From Juglans regia (taxonomy: Eukaryota; Streptophyta; Magnoliopsida; Fagales; Juglandaceae): DNA of 64,000 bases. The notes beneath the pieces are model-generated. The model did no database searches and was not told where the DNA came from. It saw only the letters and a program-made list of their open reading frames with translations. Where the stretch lies: contig NC_049901.1 of the NCBI RefSeq assembly GCF_001411555.2, forward strand, positions 40,394,964 through 40,458,963, read 5' to 3'. Below, in pieces: positions 1 to 11,032 of this stretch. The position numbers were made by a program, and so were the translations under genes. The first letter of the stretch is position 1. Each line of letters starts with the position of its first letter.

Positions 1-420
1 TATTTTTAAAAGAGGTACGCAGAATTTATTCATTCTAAAGCGCAGTTAGGAACTTGGATTGAACTAAGATAAAGTTTAGTCTAACATTTAAATATTTAAC
101 TCTTAAATTACTAAACTCATCTCAATTCAAAATCTCATAACACGTAGAATCTATAATTTTTTTCAACTCAACACTTCTTTACAGACGGGACTCATAATTT
201 TTTTAATTTCTCATAAATATTTTTAAATTTAGTTTAACATCTAAACACATCTAAACGGAATCTTAGATTATATAAAACATTACTCTTTTGAATATTCGAT
301 GAAAGTGAAAGGAGAAGTCCAGCTTTAGGCCCGTATTAACTTTGTCAAGCTTAAGCCCTTCCGTGCATCTTGAGGCCTACTCAGGCCCGAACTCCAAACA
401 CACGTAGCAGCATTTCCCTC
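1..420. other. Intergenic DNA upstream of the CBR2-like gene
   Basis: No coding region is visible. Most of it is an AT-rich repeat, listed separately. From about 300 to 600 the sequence becomes less AT-rich and probably contains the promoter and 5' leader of the gene that starts at 613. I see no convincing TATA box. Confidence 0.5.
50..262. repeat. MITE-like repeat, family B (copy 1)
   Basis: An AT-rich stretch with blocks such as 'actcatctcaattcaaaatc' and 'aacatctaaacacatctaaac'. The same blocks recur in the same order at 16451-16797. Two diverged copies without coding capacity suggest a non-autonomous DNA transposon. Exact ends were not determined. Confidence 0.45.
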
Positions 421-612
421 CTCCGATATACGAGGCCGTACAATCAGTCAAAATAGAGTCCACACAACTTAAACTAGGTTATACCGCACTCTATATTTCC
501 TCTTGCTTTCTTGATGAAGAAAGGCACAAACACCGTAGTCACAGACCATAACGGTAAAACCCTCCGACTCTGAGCGTCGTTCTTTTGCTTATTAGTTATT
601 TCTCCATCGACA

Positions 613-3600
613 ATGGCTACTTTCTTCAAGAGGCTCGCTAGGGCCTCTCCGATCGCGTTGAACAATGTATTTCCAGGCCAAAACAAGTACAGCTCCACTC
701 CCTTTCGGATACCCTTCGGAGCAATCGCAGCAGTTTCCGGTGGAATCTCCTACTACTACTACTTCTTTTCCTCGTCGAATTTGGTAAAATCTCTTTATAA
801 AATTCCATATGGGTTTTCTTCTAATTGATCTTGGTTGTTGTTGGCTGTTGTTGACTATGTATCTGGCTACATTTATTATGTCGTGAAATGTAATGCTCAG
901 TTGCTGATAATGTGTGCGTGTGTGTGAATGGTGAGGTAAAACCAGTTGTGTTTTTTTATTAAAAAATTATTTGCCTCATTATTTGGATGTTTTTGAACTT
1001 GGAATCATTAGCGACGATTTTTCTGGGATATATGGATTTCAGATATTTGGAACGATGGACCTGCTTAAATTGATGCAAATAGCATATGTTCCAATTTATT
1101 TATTGGTTATATTTTAGGGAAAATGATACTTAGCGCCCCATTTGACCGCCAACAATAAAAGTATTTTCTTTTTCTTTTTTCAAATTCCTGAGTTTTTTAG
1201 AGAGTAATGCTACATGTACTTATAATTTTACTTACAATTTTACGTACAAGACCCATTTTGTTAGTTTTTTTTTCTAAATTGAAAATTTGAATTTCAAAAT
1301 TCAAAATTTTGAACTTATCAATAGCTGGCATGTGGAGAAAGTAAGATTTAACTATAGTTAGCATTTTTCTCTTTTAAAATGTAAGGTCAATTTCATTTGA
1401 GAAAATTAAAAAACTGAAACTATTTTTGTTGATGGTTGTAAAATATGGAAATATGGTCGTCAAATGGGATGCTCCCTAACATGACCCTTATTTTAGATTA
1501 TGTATATTTTGGAAGTGATTGGGCACTGCTTTGAAATTGAATAAGAGTTTATCCTTATTTGAAAGAAAGGAAAAAAAAATGTAGCACCAACTTCTATTTT
1601 GGTTAAATACCAAACAAGATTTACAAAATTTTCTGAGGAATGGTAATTTTCATGACATGATCTTCAAATGCATGCCCAACTCTTCCATCAACATGGGATT
1701 GAACTTGTGGCCTTGCCCTCCACATATCTGTAATGGGCTTTACATTCTTGAAATTTCTATGGTGCAATTCACAGGTATCAATTTGAGTTCCCTAATAGAT
1801 ATATCATAATATATCTACAACTTCGTTTATGGTTTTTTTCAAGTGTTCTCATGAAGTTTATGGTTCTTTTTTTTTCTCATGCTCATAATGAGGATTCAAC
1901 ATATAATTTTTAGATTTCTGATTACCATAAATGACCCATGTATGCTAGTCCGCTGTAATTGCTATGCCTTTTATTTACAGGTTCATCTAGATCAAATCAA
2001 TGAAGATTCAGAATCAAAAGTTGGTGAGTCTTTTGGCCAACTAAGCAAGTTGTAACGAAGTTGTAGAAAGAAGGCCGACTTGAAATTTCTCAACATTAAT
2101 AATTAGAGTGTAGCTACTGGGCCATCTCAAGCTTACCGCTTAGATGACCCCCTTGACGTGGCACCACACGGGATTTATTAAAAAAAAAACATATTCAAAA
2201 TAAAAGGGTGTCCGAAAACACAAAAAGAGGAAGGCTGAAACCCTAGGTTCCAAAGGGGCCATCTAAGTGGTAAGTTTCAGATGACTAAGTAACATTATTC
2301 TAATAATTAATTTTGGAAGGTTTCTCTGATTTCACTAAACTGATTAAGCTTTTAGCAACTTCAAACGACATCATACCAGTACATATTTTCCCTAAAGTGC
2401 CTGATACATGATTTACATCCTTTACTATGTTGTATCTATAAGCTCAATTGATATTTTCCCTCATTTTCAGCGCTTAATCCAGATAAATGGATTAAATTTA
2501 AGTTGCAAGACACTGCAAGGGTCAGCCATAATACCCAACTATTCAGGTATAATGATCTAGCCTCAATATTTTTTTCCCGGTTTTATTGAAGATCAGCTAC
2601 TGGGGAATCACCTTGATAGGTGAAATATGAATTTCAAAGTGAAATTACTAATTCAGTTAGGGTTAATGTAGCAAAACTTGGATTTTTTTTCAAAAATGAA
2701 GGAAAACTTGAAACAAAGAATAGAAAAGTGAATGGAGAGAGTCAAAAAAGGGATTATTTGCAAATGGTTGTTGGAGGAAGTAACATATATTTTGTTATTA
2801 AAACATCTAAATGGAGGATTTTGTAAATGATGAATAACTAAAGTGAAGTCTATATCACAGCAATGGAGCCCTTTGTGATCTCTGTCTAGCTTCTTATAAC
2901 GAACAATTATTTCTCAACATTTACGTGTTTTAAAGTTCACTAAGGCTCCGAGTTTCTCCTGGAGTGTTATTTTCATTGTTAGAGTGTCTTTCTACCTGAT
3001 GTACTGTAGAGCTTCGGTTACTCTCTCCTAGAAAATTTTCTCTCCGTACACATGCATTTTTCCTTGGTCTGTTTCTTGATATTGGGTCTGGTTCTTGATT
3101 AATCTAGCTTTACCAACGTGGGATGATTGGTTTTAGTTAGATGGCTCGTGTTATAGAACTAGTTATTGAGTCCAAATGCTTTATTATAGCATTATGTGGA
3201 GGTGGTGGACTGAGGGTTACTGAGAGAAGCTGGAAGACAGAAAACTCGATGCTGATGGGTTTATCCTCTATACATTGGCTTGGAAAGGTGTTAGAGGAGA
3301 GCTTGAGCAGAAAAAAGGAGGTATACTCGGCAACACGCGAGGGTTATTGTAGTTTTATTGCCCAACGTTGTGAAAATAGGAAAGGAAGATATGTAGAAAT
3401 ATCAGAGTATGCTCAGGGGGGAAGAAGAAATATGCTTTGTATCCCAGAAGGTGAGAATGGTTGGGGATGGAGGAAGATGAGGGAGGCTTTGTTAGAACAA
3501 AAGAAAGAAAGAACAAGGGAAGGTGGTCTGCATGGAGGAGCCAATCCGAATGAAGGAAGAGGGAAACTGAAACACTTAGAGAGATCGTATAAAGAGGTTC

Positions 3601-6600
3601 TTGCGACGTAGACACCGAGAGCTGCGAAGGAGAAGGTGGCTGCTGTGGCTGGTGCGAAGGGATTGGACAAAGGTAAGGGACGTTGGCAAGGTAGGGTGAA
3701 CCATGCCCATGGCAGGGCCTCTGTCGACTGTCAGACATGGGAAATGCAAAGGAAGTTGTTGGAAATGCAGGGGCAGTTACGTGCATTGCAGAAGGATATG
3801 GCTACTATCGTAGCCTTTGTCGGTTCATTAAAAGATTGTGAGGGAGCAGATAAGCTGAAGGAGGTGGATGGGCTGAGATTCACTCGAAAAAAGGCTCAAC
3901 AGAAAGGAAAATTCAGCAAAGGATGGAATGTTTGGCGCCGGTCGAAAGCAGAAGATCAAGCTGGGGCTGGGCCGTCTCAAGTTAAGGCCCAAAGCTACGG
4001 ACCACAGCCTAAGGCCCATTCATGCGGGTCGTTATCCAGGACCCAAGTAAACGGGTCTGGATCCGGGTCTTCAGAACTCGCGAAACCGAGTTCTAGCCCG
4101 ATACACTCCATCGAGCATCACGGGCTCGGGTTCGTGCCGGACAGGGTACAGACGATGCCGACAGAGTTCTAGGAGCAACAGACGGCGCCGACGGAGGTAG
4201 TGGAAGTCGCCGATGTGGTCTCGCCGGAGGCTTGTGCCCGAAATCCTCTGTTAGGCGTACAACCTAGGGTTCCTTCGGCAGAGGAGAACCAGAGCTTGCG
4301 TTTGGGGGAGGCTGGGATGTCTCTCTTTCCAGTGGAAGGGTCGGGGAGACCAGTAGCAGACCTAGAGTTGGCTGAGGTAGAAGAAGATTCTGATGACTTC
4401 ATGCATTCTGTGGAAGATGAACTTTTCATCCCATGTGGTTTGGAGGATTTTTCTATGGGAAGTGAATTTCAGAATCAGAATAATAAAATGGGAAACCCTA
4501 CCCCACTAAATTATTATTTTCCAGATCAAGCATCAGATTGGGTTATTCATAAAGCTAAAGAAATTCAACATGTTGTGGGAATTGAATGTGTTGGGTATGA
4601 GGAGCAGTTTATAGCCTTGTTAACTGCTATGGAAGCTGGCCATCATCAAGAAAAGAGGGGGAGCACAAAGAAGAGTAGGGAATTAAAAAGATTAATGTGG
4701 TCGATGAACTCGGAAGCAAGTTCTAGTAGGAAGAAGGCAAATGGGAAGGGGCTGAATGTTCTCCAATGAAGCCTAAGATTTTATCTTGGAATGTCCGGGG
4801 CCTAAACGAGGTAGAGAAGCGTCTTCGGATTCGTCGTCTACTTCGTGAATGGAAAGCGGACATAGTTTGTTTACAAGAGACAAAGTTGAAGATGATTAGT
4901 AGGAGGATTATCCGGAGTTTGTGGAGTAATATTTATGTGGATTGGGTATATTTGGCCTCTTCAGGGGCTTCGGGAGGAGTTGTGATAATGTGGGATAGAC
5001 GGGTAGTAGAGAAAGTGGAGGAGTACATAGGGAGATATATGGTAGCGTGTTCTTTTAAAAGTGTATCAGATGATTTCTTGTGGGCATTTGCTGGAGTGTA
5101 TGGACCTAACTTAGATGTCAATAGAAGTATTTTATGGGATGAACTTGCAGGGGTACAAAGTTGGTGGGACCTCCCATGGTGTATTGGGGGGGATTTCAAT
5201 GTGGTGCGCTTCCAGAGTGAAAGTTTGGGAAATAGAAGATTGAGACCAGCAAGTCTGGAGTTCTCTGAGTTTATTTTTTATTTAAACTTGGTAGATCTTC
5301 CATTAGCAGGGGGTCCAGCTACTTGGTCAAATAATCAGACATGGTCCCGTTTGGATCGTTTTCTGATTTCTTCTAAGTTCGAAAGCCATTTTCCGGATGT
5401 ATGGCAAAAGCGTTTGAGTCGTTTAACTTCGGATCATTGGCCTATTCTTCTGGATTGTGGAGGTGTACGTAACAGCAGAAGGTGTTTTAAGTTTGAAAAT
5501 ATGTGGTTGAAGTCAGAGGGTTTTGTGGAAAGGGTTAAAAGATGGTGGACGTCGTATCAATTTGAAGGTACACCCAGTTTCATTTTTGCAAACAAACTGA
5601 AAGCATTAAAAAAGGATCTAAAGGAGTGGAATAAACAAGCTTTTGGAAATGTGGAGGAGAACAAAAATTCCAAGTTGATGGAAATTCAGTATTTTGAAAG
5701 ACTACAAGAAGGGAGGCCACTAAATGAAGAGGAACAAGCATAAAAAGTTTTGTTGGTTGCTGATCTTGAAAGGATAATCTTACAGGAAGAAATCTCATGG
5801 CGCCAAAAATCAAGAGCTCTTTGGTTGAAAGAAGGGGATCGGAGTACGAAATTTTTCCATAGAATTGCGAACTCACATAGAAGAAATAATAACATTGAAG
5901 TCCTGAGAATTGAAGGGGTTGAGAATAGAGAAGAAGAGGTTATCCAAGACCATGTGGTTGTTTTCTTCAAAAAGCTTCTCACGGAAGAGGTGGGTTGGAG
6001 GCCTACGTTAGATGGTCTAGCTTTTGACACTATTGAACCAGGGGATGTTACCAGATTGGAGAGGGCTTTTGAAGAGGAAGAGGTATTTGAAGTGGTTAGA
6101 AAGATGGCAAAAGATAAGGCTCCCGGACCGGATGGCTTCTCTATGGGTTTTTTCCAAGAGTGTTGGGAGGTGATTAAAGCAGATCTTTTGAAGGTATTTC
6201 AAGAGTTTTTCTTGTTAGGAAAGTTTGAGAAAAGTCTTAACACGACTTTTCTTGCACTAATCCCTAAAAAGGTAGGAGCCATTGAGATCACAGATTTTCG
6301 GCCTATAAGCTTAGTGAATGGTGCTTATAAGATCATTGCAAATGTGCTGGCAAATCGATTAAGTGGGATATTGGGGAAAATTGTTTCCAAACCACAGAAT
6401 GCTTTTGTTAAGGGTAGACAGATTCTTGATGCGGCTCTTATTGCTAATGAATGCTTCGACAGTAGACTGAAGATGGGCAAAGCAGGGATTATGTGTAAAT
6501 TAGATATGGAAAAGGCGTACGATCATGTTAATTGGGATTTCCTTCTTTATTTACTGGGTAGGTGTGGGTTTGGTGAGAGGTGGAAGTCATGGATCAGATG

Positions 6601-9600
6601 GTGTATTTCTACGGTACGGTTCTCGATGTTGATTAATGGTAGCCCAGAGGGTTTTTTCCCTAGCTCTAGTGGTTTGAGACAAGGGGATCCGTTATCTCCT
6701 CTACTTTTTGTCATTGTTATGGAGGCATTGAGTAGGATGATCTCAGCCTTAGTGTCTAATGGTTCCATTAGTGGTTTCCAGATTGGATCACCGAGTAGGG
6801 GTATCACAACTGTTTCTCACCTGTTGTTTGCAGATGACACGCTTATCATGTGTGAGGCTGATCACGTTCAGTTGAGGGCGGTGAAGGCATTGCTGCTGTG
6901 TTTTGAAGCAGTTTCTGGCTTGAAAGTGAATTATGATAAATCTGAGTTGGTACCGATTGGAGAAGTTCAAGACATAAGGGATTTGACGGGCATTCTAGGG
7001 TGTAAAATTGCGTCTTTACCTATGTCTTACTTGGGATTGCCGTTGGGTATAGCACCGAAGTCTCGTATGATTTGGGATACAGTAATTGAAAAAGTAGAAA
7101 GGAGATTAGCAGGGTGGAAGAGAATGTATTTGTCGAAAGGGGGTCGGACTACTTTAATCAAAAGTACACTTTCCAACCTTCCCACCTACTTTTTATCTTT
7201 ATTTCCTATACCGGCAAGTGTGGCGGGTAGACTTGAGAAGTTACAGAGAGGCTTTCTGTGGGGGGGCTTGGGAGAGGAGTTTAAATTCCACTTAGTTAAG
7301 TGGGAGATGGTATGTCGGCCTATCTCCAATGGCGGTTTGGGTGTCAGAAATTTGAGAGTTTTTAATCGGGCTTTACTAGGCAAATGGTTGTGGAGATATA
7401 CCAAGGAACCAGAGACCTTATGGAAGTCGGTGATTGAAAGCAAATATGGTGATCTAGGGGAGGGGTGGTGTACCAGAGAAGTGAGAGGAACAGCGGGCAA
7501 GGGGTTATGGAAATTCATTAGAAGAGGATGGGAGGTTTTCCAGCGATACACTAGATTGCACTTGGGGACAGGTGTCAAGATCAGATTTTGGAAGGATGCA
7601 TGGTGTAGTACCAGTGTACTTTTAGATCTGTTTCCGTCTCTTTTCTTGATTGCAAGTAACAAAGATGCCACAGTGGCGGAAGTTATGGAAGTCTCAGTCA
7701 CAGGTAGAAACATTCATTGGAACATCAACTTCAACCGGGCGGCACAGGATTGGGAGATGGGAAGTTTTGTAGAATTTTATAGCCTCTTATATTCTGTTCG
7801 ACCGAACATTCAGCAGGAAGATGAGATGTGTTGGCATCCTGCAGAGAAAGGGGTATTCTCAACTCGCTCTTTCTATAAGGTTCTCACACAAGAACCAGAG
7901 ATACAGTTTCCTTGGAGAAAGCTTTGGCGCCATAAGACTCCTCCCAAAGTCTCTTTCTTTGTGTGGACAGCGTCTTTGGGTAAGATACTCACTACGGATA
8001 ATCTAAGAAAGAGAAGGATAATTATTGCAGATTGGTGCTGTATGTGTAAAAGAGGGGGTGAGACGGTAAATCACTTACTTCTACACTGTGAGATAGCTAA
8101 GACTATTTGGGATGAGGTGTTTAAAAGGATGGATATGGCGTGGGTGATGCCGGAAACAGTTTTGGATGTATTGGCTTGCTGGAATTCTATCCGGGGGATG
8201 AGATAGATTAAAGCAGTGTGGAAGATGATCCCTACCTGTATTATGTGGTGTCTATGGCAGGAACGAAATGAGAGGACTTTTGAAGACAAAGAGAGATCTG
8301 TGGAGGAGCTAAAATTGTTATTTTTTAAAACTCTTTGTACTTGGGCCATTGCTATAGACTTAAATGGCATGGACCTTCATGAATTCCTAGTTTCCAACAT
8401 GCCTTCATAAACAGGGCATTTTCTTTGTATCATGTTACTTTGGTAATTCAATAAAGTCTTATTTTACTTATCAAAAAAAAAAGTTCTGTTGTATTTGATC
8501 ATGCTTATGTTATGTCCCAAATCCCGGTGTTTGGACATTTTTAACTTAAGGTTTTAGCCTTTTTGGGCGGGTATGGCCATGCTTTCTTTTTTAAGAATCT
8601 ACATATAGAAGCATATTGGATTTCTTTAGTGTCCTCACTACCATGACTGAATCAATTTGTAACTTGACTGTCAACACCCTGGTCTTACAATTCAGTGTCC
8701 GCTTGACACAACTTAATATAATATTAGTCTAGCGTTTTCCAACGTATTCTTCACTGAAACTTGTTATTATCTGACAGAATTTGGACGGTAATATTTAATA
8801 CAGCCATTATATTTTGCATAGCATCTACAGCTCAGGTTGAAATTTGCAGCATCATCGCATTTTGAAGATAAAACACCAAGAAAATTGTTTGTAGAAATCG
8901 AGTAGTTTCTTTAATTTGATAAACAGGAAAAAGAGAAAGTCATTGGAATGCCATCAAAATCACAGTACAAGTTTTAATCTATATGTGGGTTTTACATATT
9001 GAATGGGGCTTCCAAATGCCTCGTTGATAGTTTGAAAAGGATTGTTCAGTGTAACTTATTTTTTGTTATTTCTTGCAAATAATAGGTTTTCATTTGATCC
9101 TGCTGCTAAGTTGGGTTTAGATGTTGCTTCATGCCTCCTTACTAGGTATGTTCTATTATTTGTGATGAGAGAACTTCACTGTAAAAATGTTGGAGCTGGA
9201 AGAAATCTGCCCCTGAATTCAATGTCTTGATGCATTCTTGTCACTGTAGGGCTCCAATAGGACAGGATGCTGAAGGACAGCCAAAATATGTCATACGCCC
9301 GTAAGCCTTCCACTCTTATTTACTGATAAGAAACCTGATCTGAACTTATCTAAATGACATACATGCATATGCACTCAGTGGCTGTTTAGGATTGCTATAG
9401 GCAATAGAGCTTTTCATTGTAGAATTTTTAATTGTAGAGTTTTGTTAAAAAGCTTTAGTTCCGAAAAATTATTTACTAATTGGTAAATAATGCACCGGAT
9501 CCGGTGCATACCAGCACTAATGCACTGGATCCCATCAGAACTCCGCAGTTAAGCGTGCTTGGGCGAGAGTAGTACTAGGATGGGTGACCTCCTGTGAAGT

Positions 9601-10985
9601 CCTCGTGTTGCACCCCTCGTTTAAATCCTTATATCTCTTGAGAACCCCTAGTTAGGGTTGTCTCTATATATACTGGGCTAGGCCTATTCTTGGAGTAATA
9701 CAAATTGTTTACATATAAAAAAAAAAGATTTTTTTTTTCTTATTTGAGAAGTAAGAGATAAATATTATTGATATGAATGAAATAGGCATAGCCCATGTAC
9801 ACGGAAGTATACAAAAGAACCCTAAAGAATTTTTAAATTTAGTTACGGTGGTTTTTGGCATTTTCTGCAGGAGCTTTTCAACAAAAGCTTCACTTTGGTG
9901 CTTTTTAAAAAACTGGATTTTCTGCTTTTTCTTAAATGCTTAAAGCACTTTTTGTAAATTTACCGAAGATACCATTTTTAAACAAAAAAGCTTTTAGACT
10001 GTTAAAAGTACTTTTTAAACTTCCAAACTCAAAACCAAATAGGCACTTAGTTCCACTTTCCTTGTTGGCTGATACCCACTACTGACCCCGTGAGTTAGGG
10101 TTAGCGATCCTTACAATCTTGATTCCACCTGTAGCCTTGTGTTAGGAATCCATACAGAAGGGCAGATTGCAATGCCAGGATGAAGGGCAGATTGCAATGC
10201 CTATCCTGGCATTGCAATCTACCCTTATCTTATGGTACCATCATATTTATTATACATAAGCCATTATTTTTCATACATTCAATCACGATCGTGCTTTCTT
10301 GTCATATCTTGTCTTATCATGTCTTATCATATCTTATCACGTCCTTGCACTTCGGTCATGCATGACGTAGTATAAATAGCCATAATATCACCTTCTACCT
10401 GCTTTTTGTCAATTTTTTTATTCTTATAATAAAATAGCCATTATATCACATGCAGAAGCATTCATAAAAATCCATTGCATACATTGTCTTCATAGATATT
10501 TAACATTGGTGCATGGAACTAGGGCTACCAAAGAATAGGCCATGCAACAAAGTAATAGATCAAAACATGTACATATCATATAAATTAGAAAAAGATGATC
10601 ACATTGTTGTACAAAAAGATTGTTATCTTAGCAAAAGGCCATGATCATGTTTTCTTATATAAAATAGTGATAAGGTGTGTGATCATGGTTACTTACCTTG
10701 AAATTTATGCAATTAATCACTGTCACATCAATAACACCTATACATAAACCTATCATTATGTTAAAATCTACTTAACCGCACCGTAAATTTTAAAACTAAG
10801 ACGACTCTTAGTGAGGCTACCCCTGACATTGGCCTATATTGCGTCCTTAAATTATTTTTACATAGCTTCATGACCCCATGTTAATCTTCTCCTCATATTA
10901 AACATAATACTCCTCCTTACATTACACCAAAATAAAGCCATGCAAAAAATCACGCGCAGCAGAAATTCATAAATCAGCAGATCAG

Positions 10986-11032
<47 letters not shown>

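Larger units (their letters stand above)
3141..8482 (+). mobile_element. L1-type LINE retrotransposon inserted in intron 3 of CBR2
   Basis: Nearly full-length non-LTR retrotransposon in the same orientation as its host gene. It contains ORF1 (3141-4769), ORF2 (4766-8410) and a 3' tail ending in 'aataaag...cttatc' and 10 A's at 8473-8482. The 5' untranslated region probably reaches back to about 2990, but the left boundary is uncertain. I could not find a target-site duplication. Each ORF has two in-frame stop codons and no obvious frameshift, so decay is limited to a few point mutations. A relative of the same family lies at 60462-64000. Confidence 0.88.
9377..10047. repeat. MITE with TIR 'AGTGSCTRTTTRG', split by later insertions (CBR2 intron 5)
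   Basis: The left end 'agtggctgtttagg' is inverted at the right end 'ccaaataggcact'. The inner sequence is rich in 'aaaagctttt' blocks on both sides. It is interrupted at about 9480-9835 by a 5S-rRNA-like element and a minus-strand LINE fragment, giving a nested composite. Confidence 0.55.

Noticed and set aside
3355..3786. Minus-strand P/S-rich open frame opposite LINE ORF1
   Set aside because: Shadow of the plus-strand LINE reading frame; it has no recognisable domain.
9503..9617. Functional 5S rRNA gene or rDNA cluster
   Set aside because: Single copy with a 4-base deletion near its 5' end, no T-run terminator and a poly(A)-tailed partner. It is retroelement-derived.
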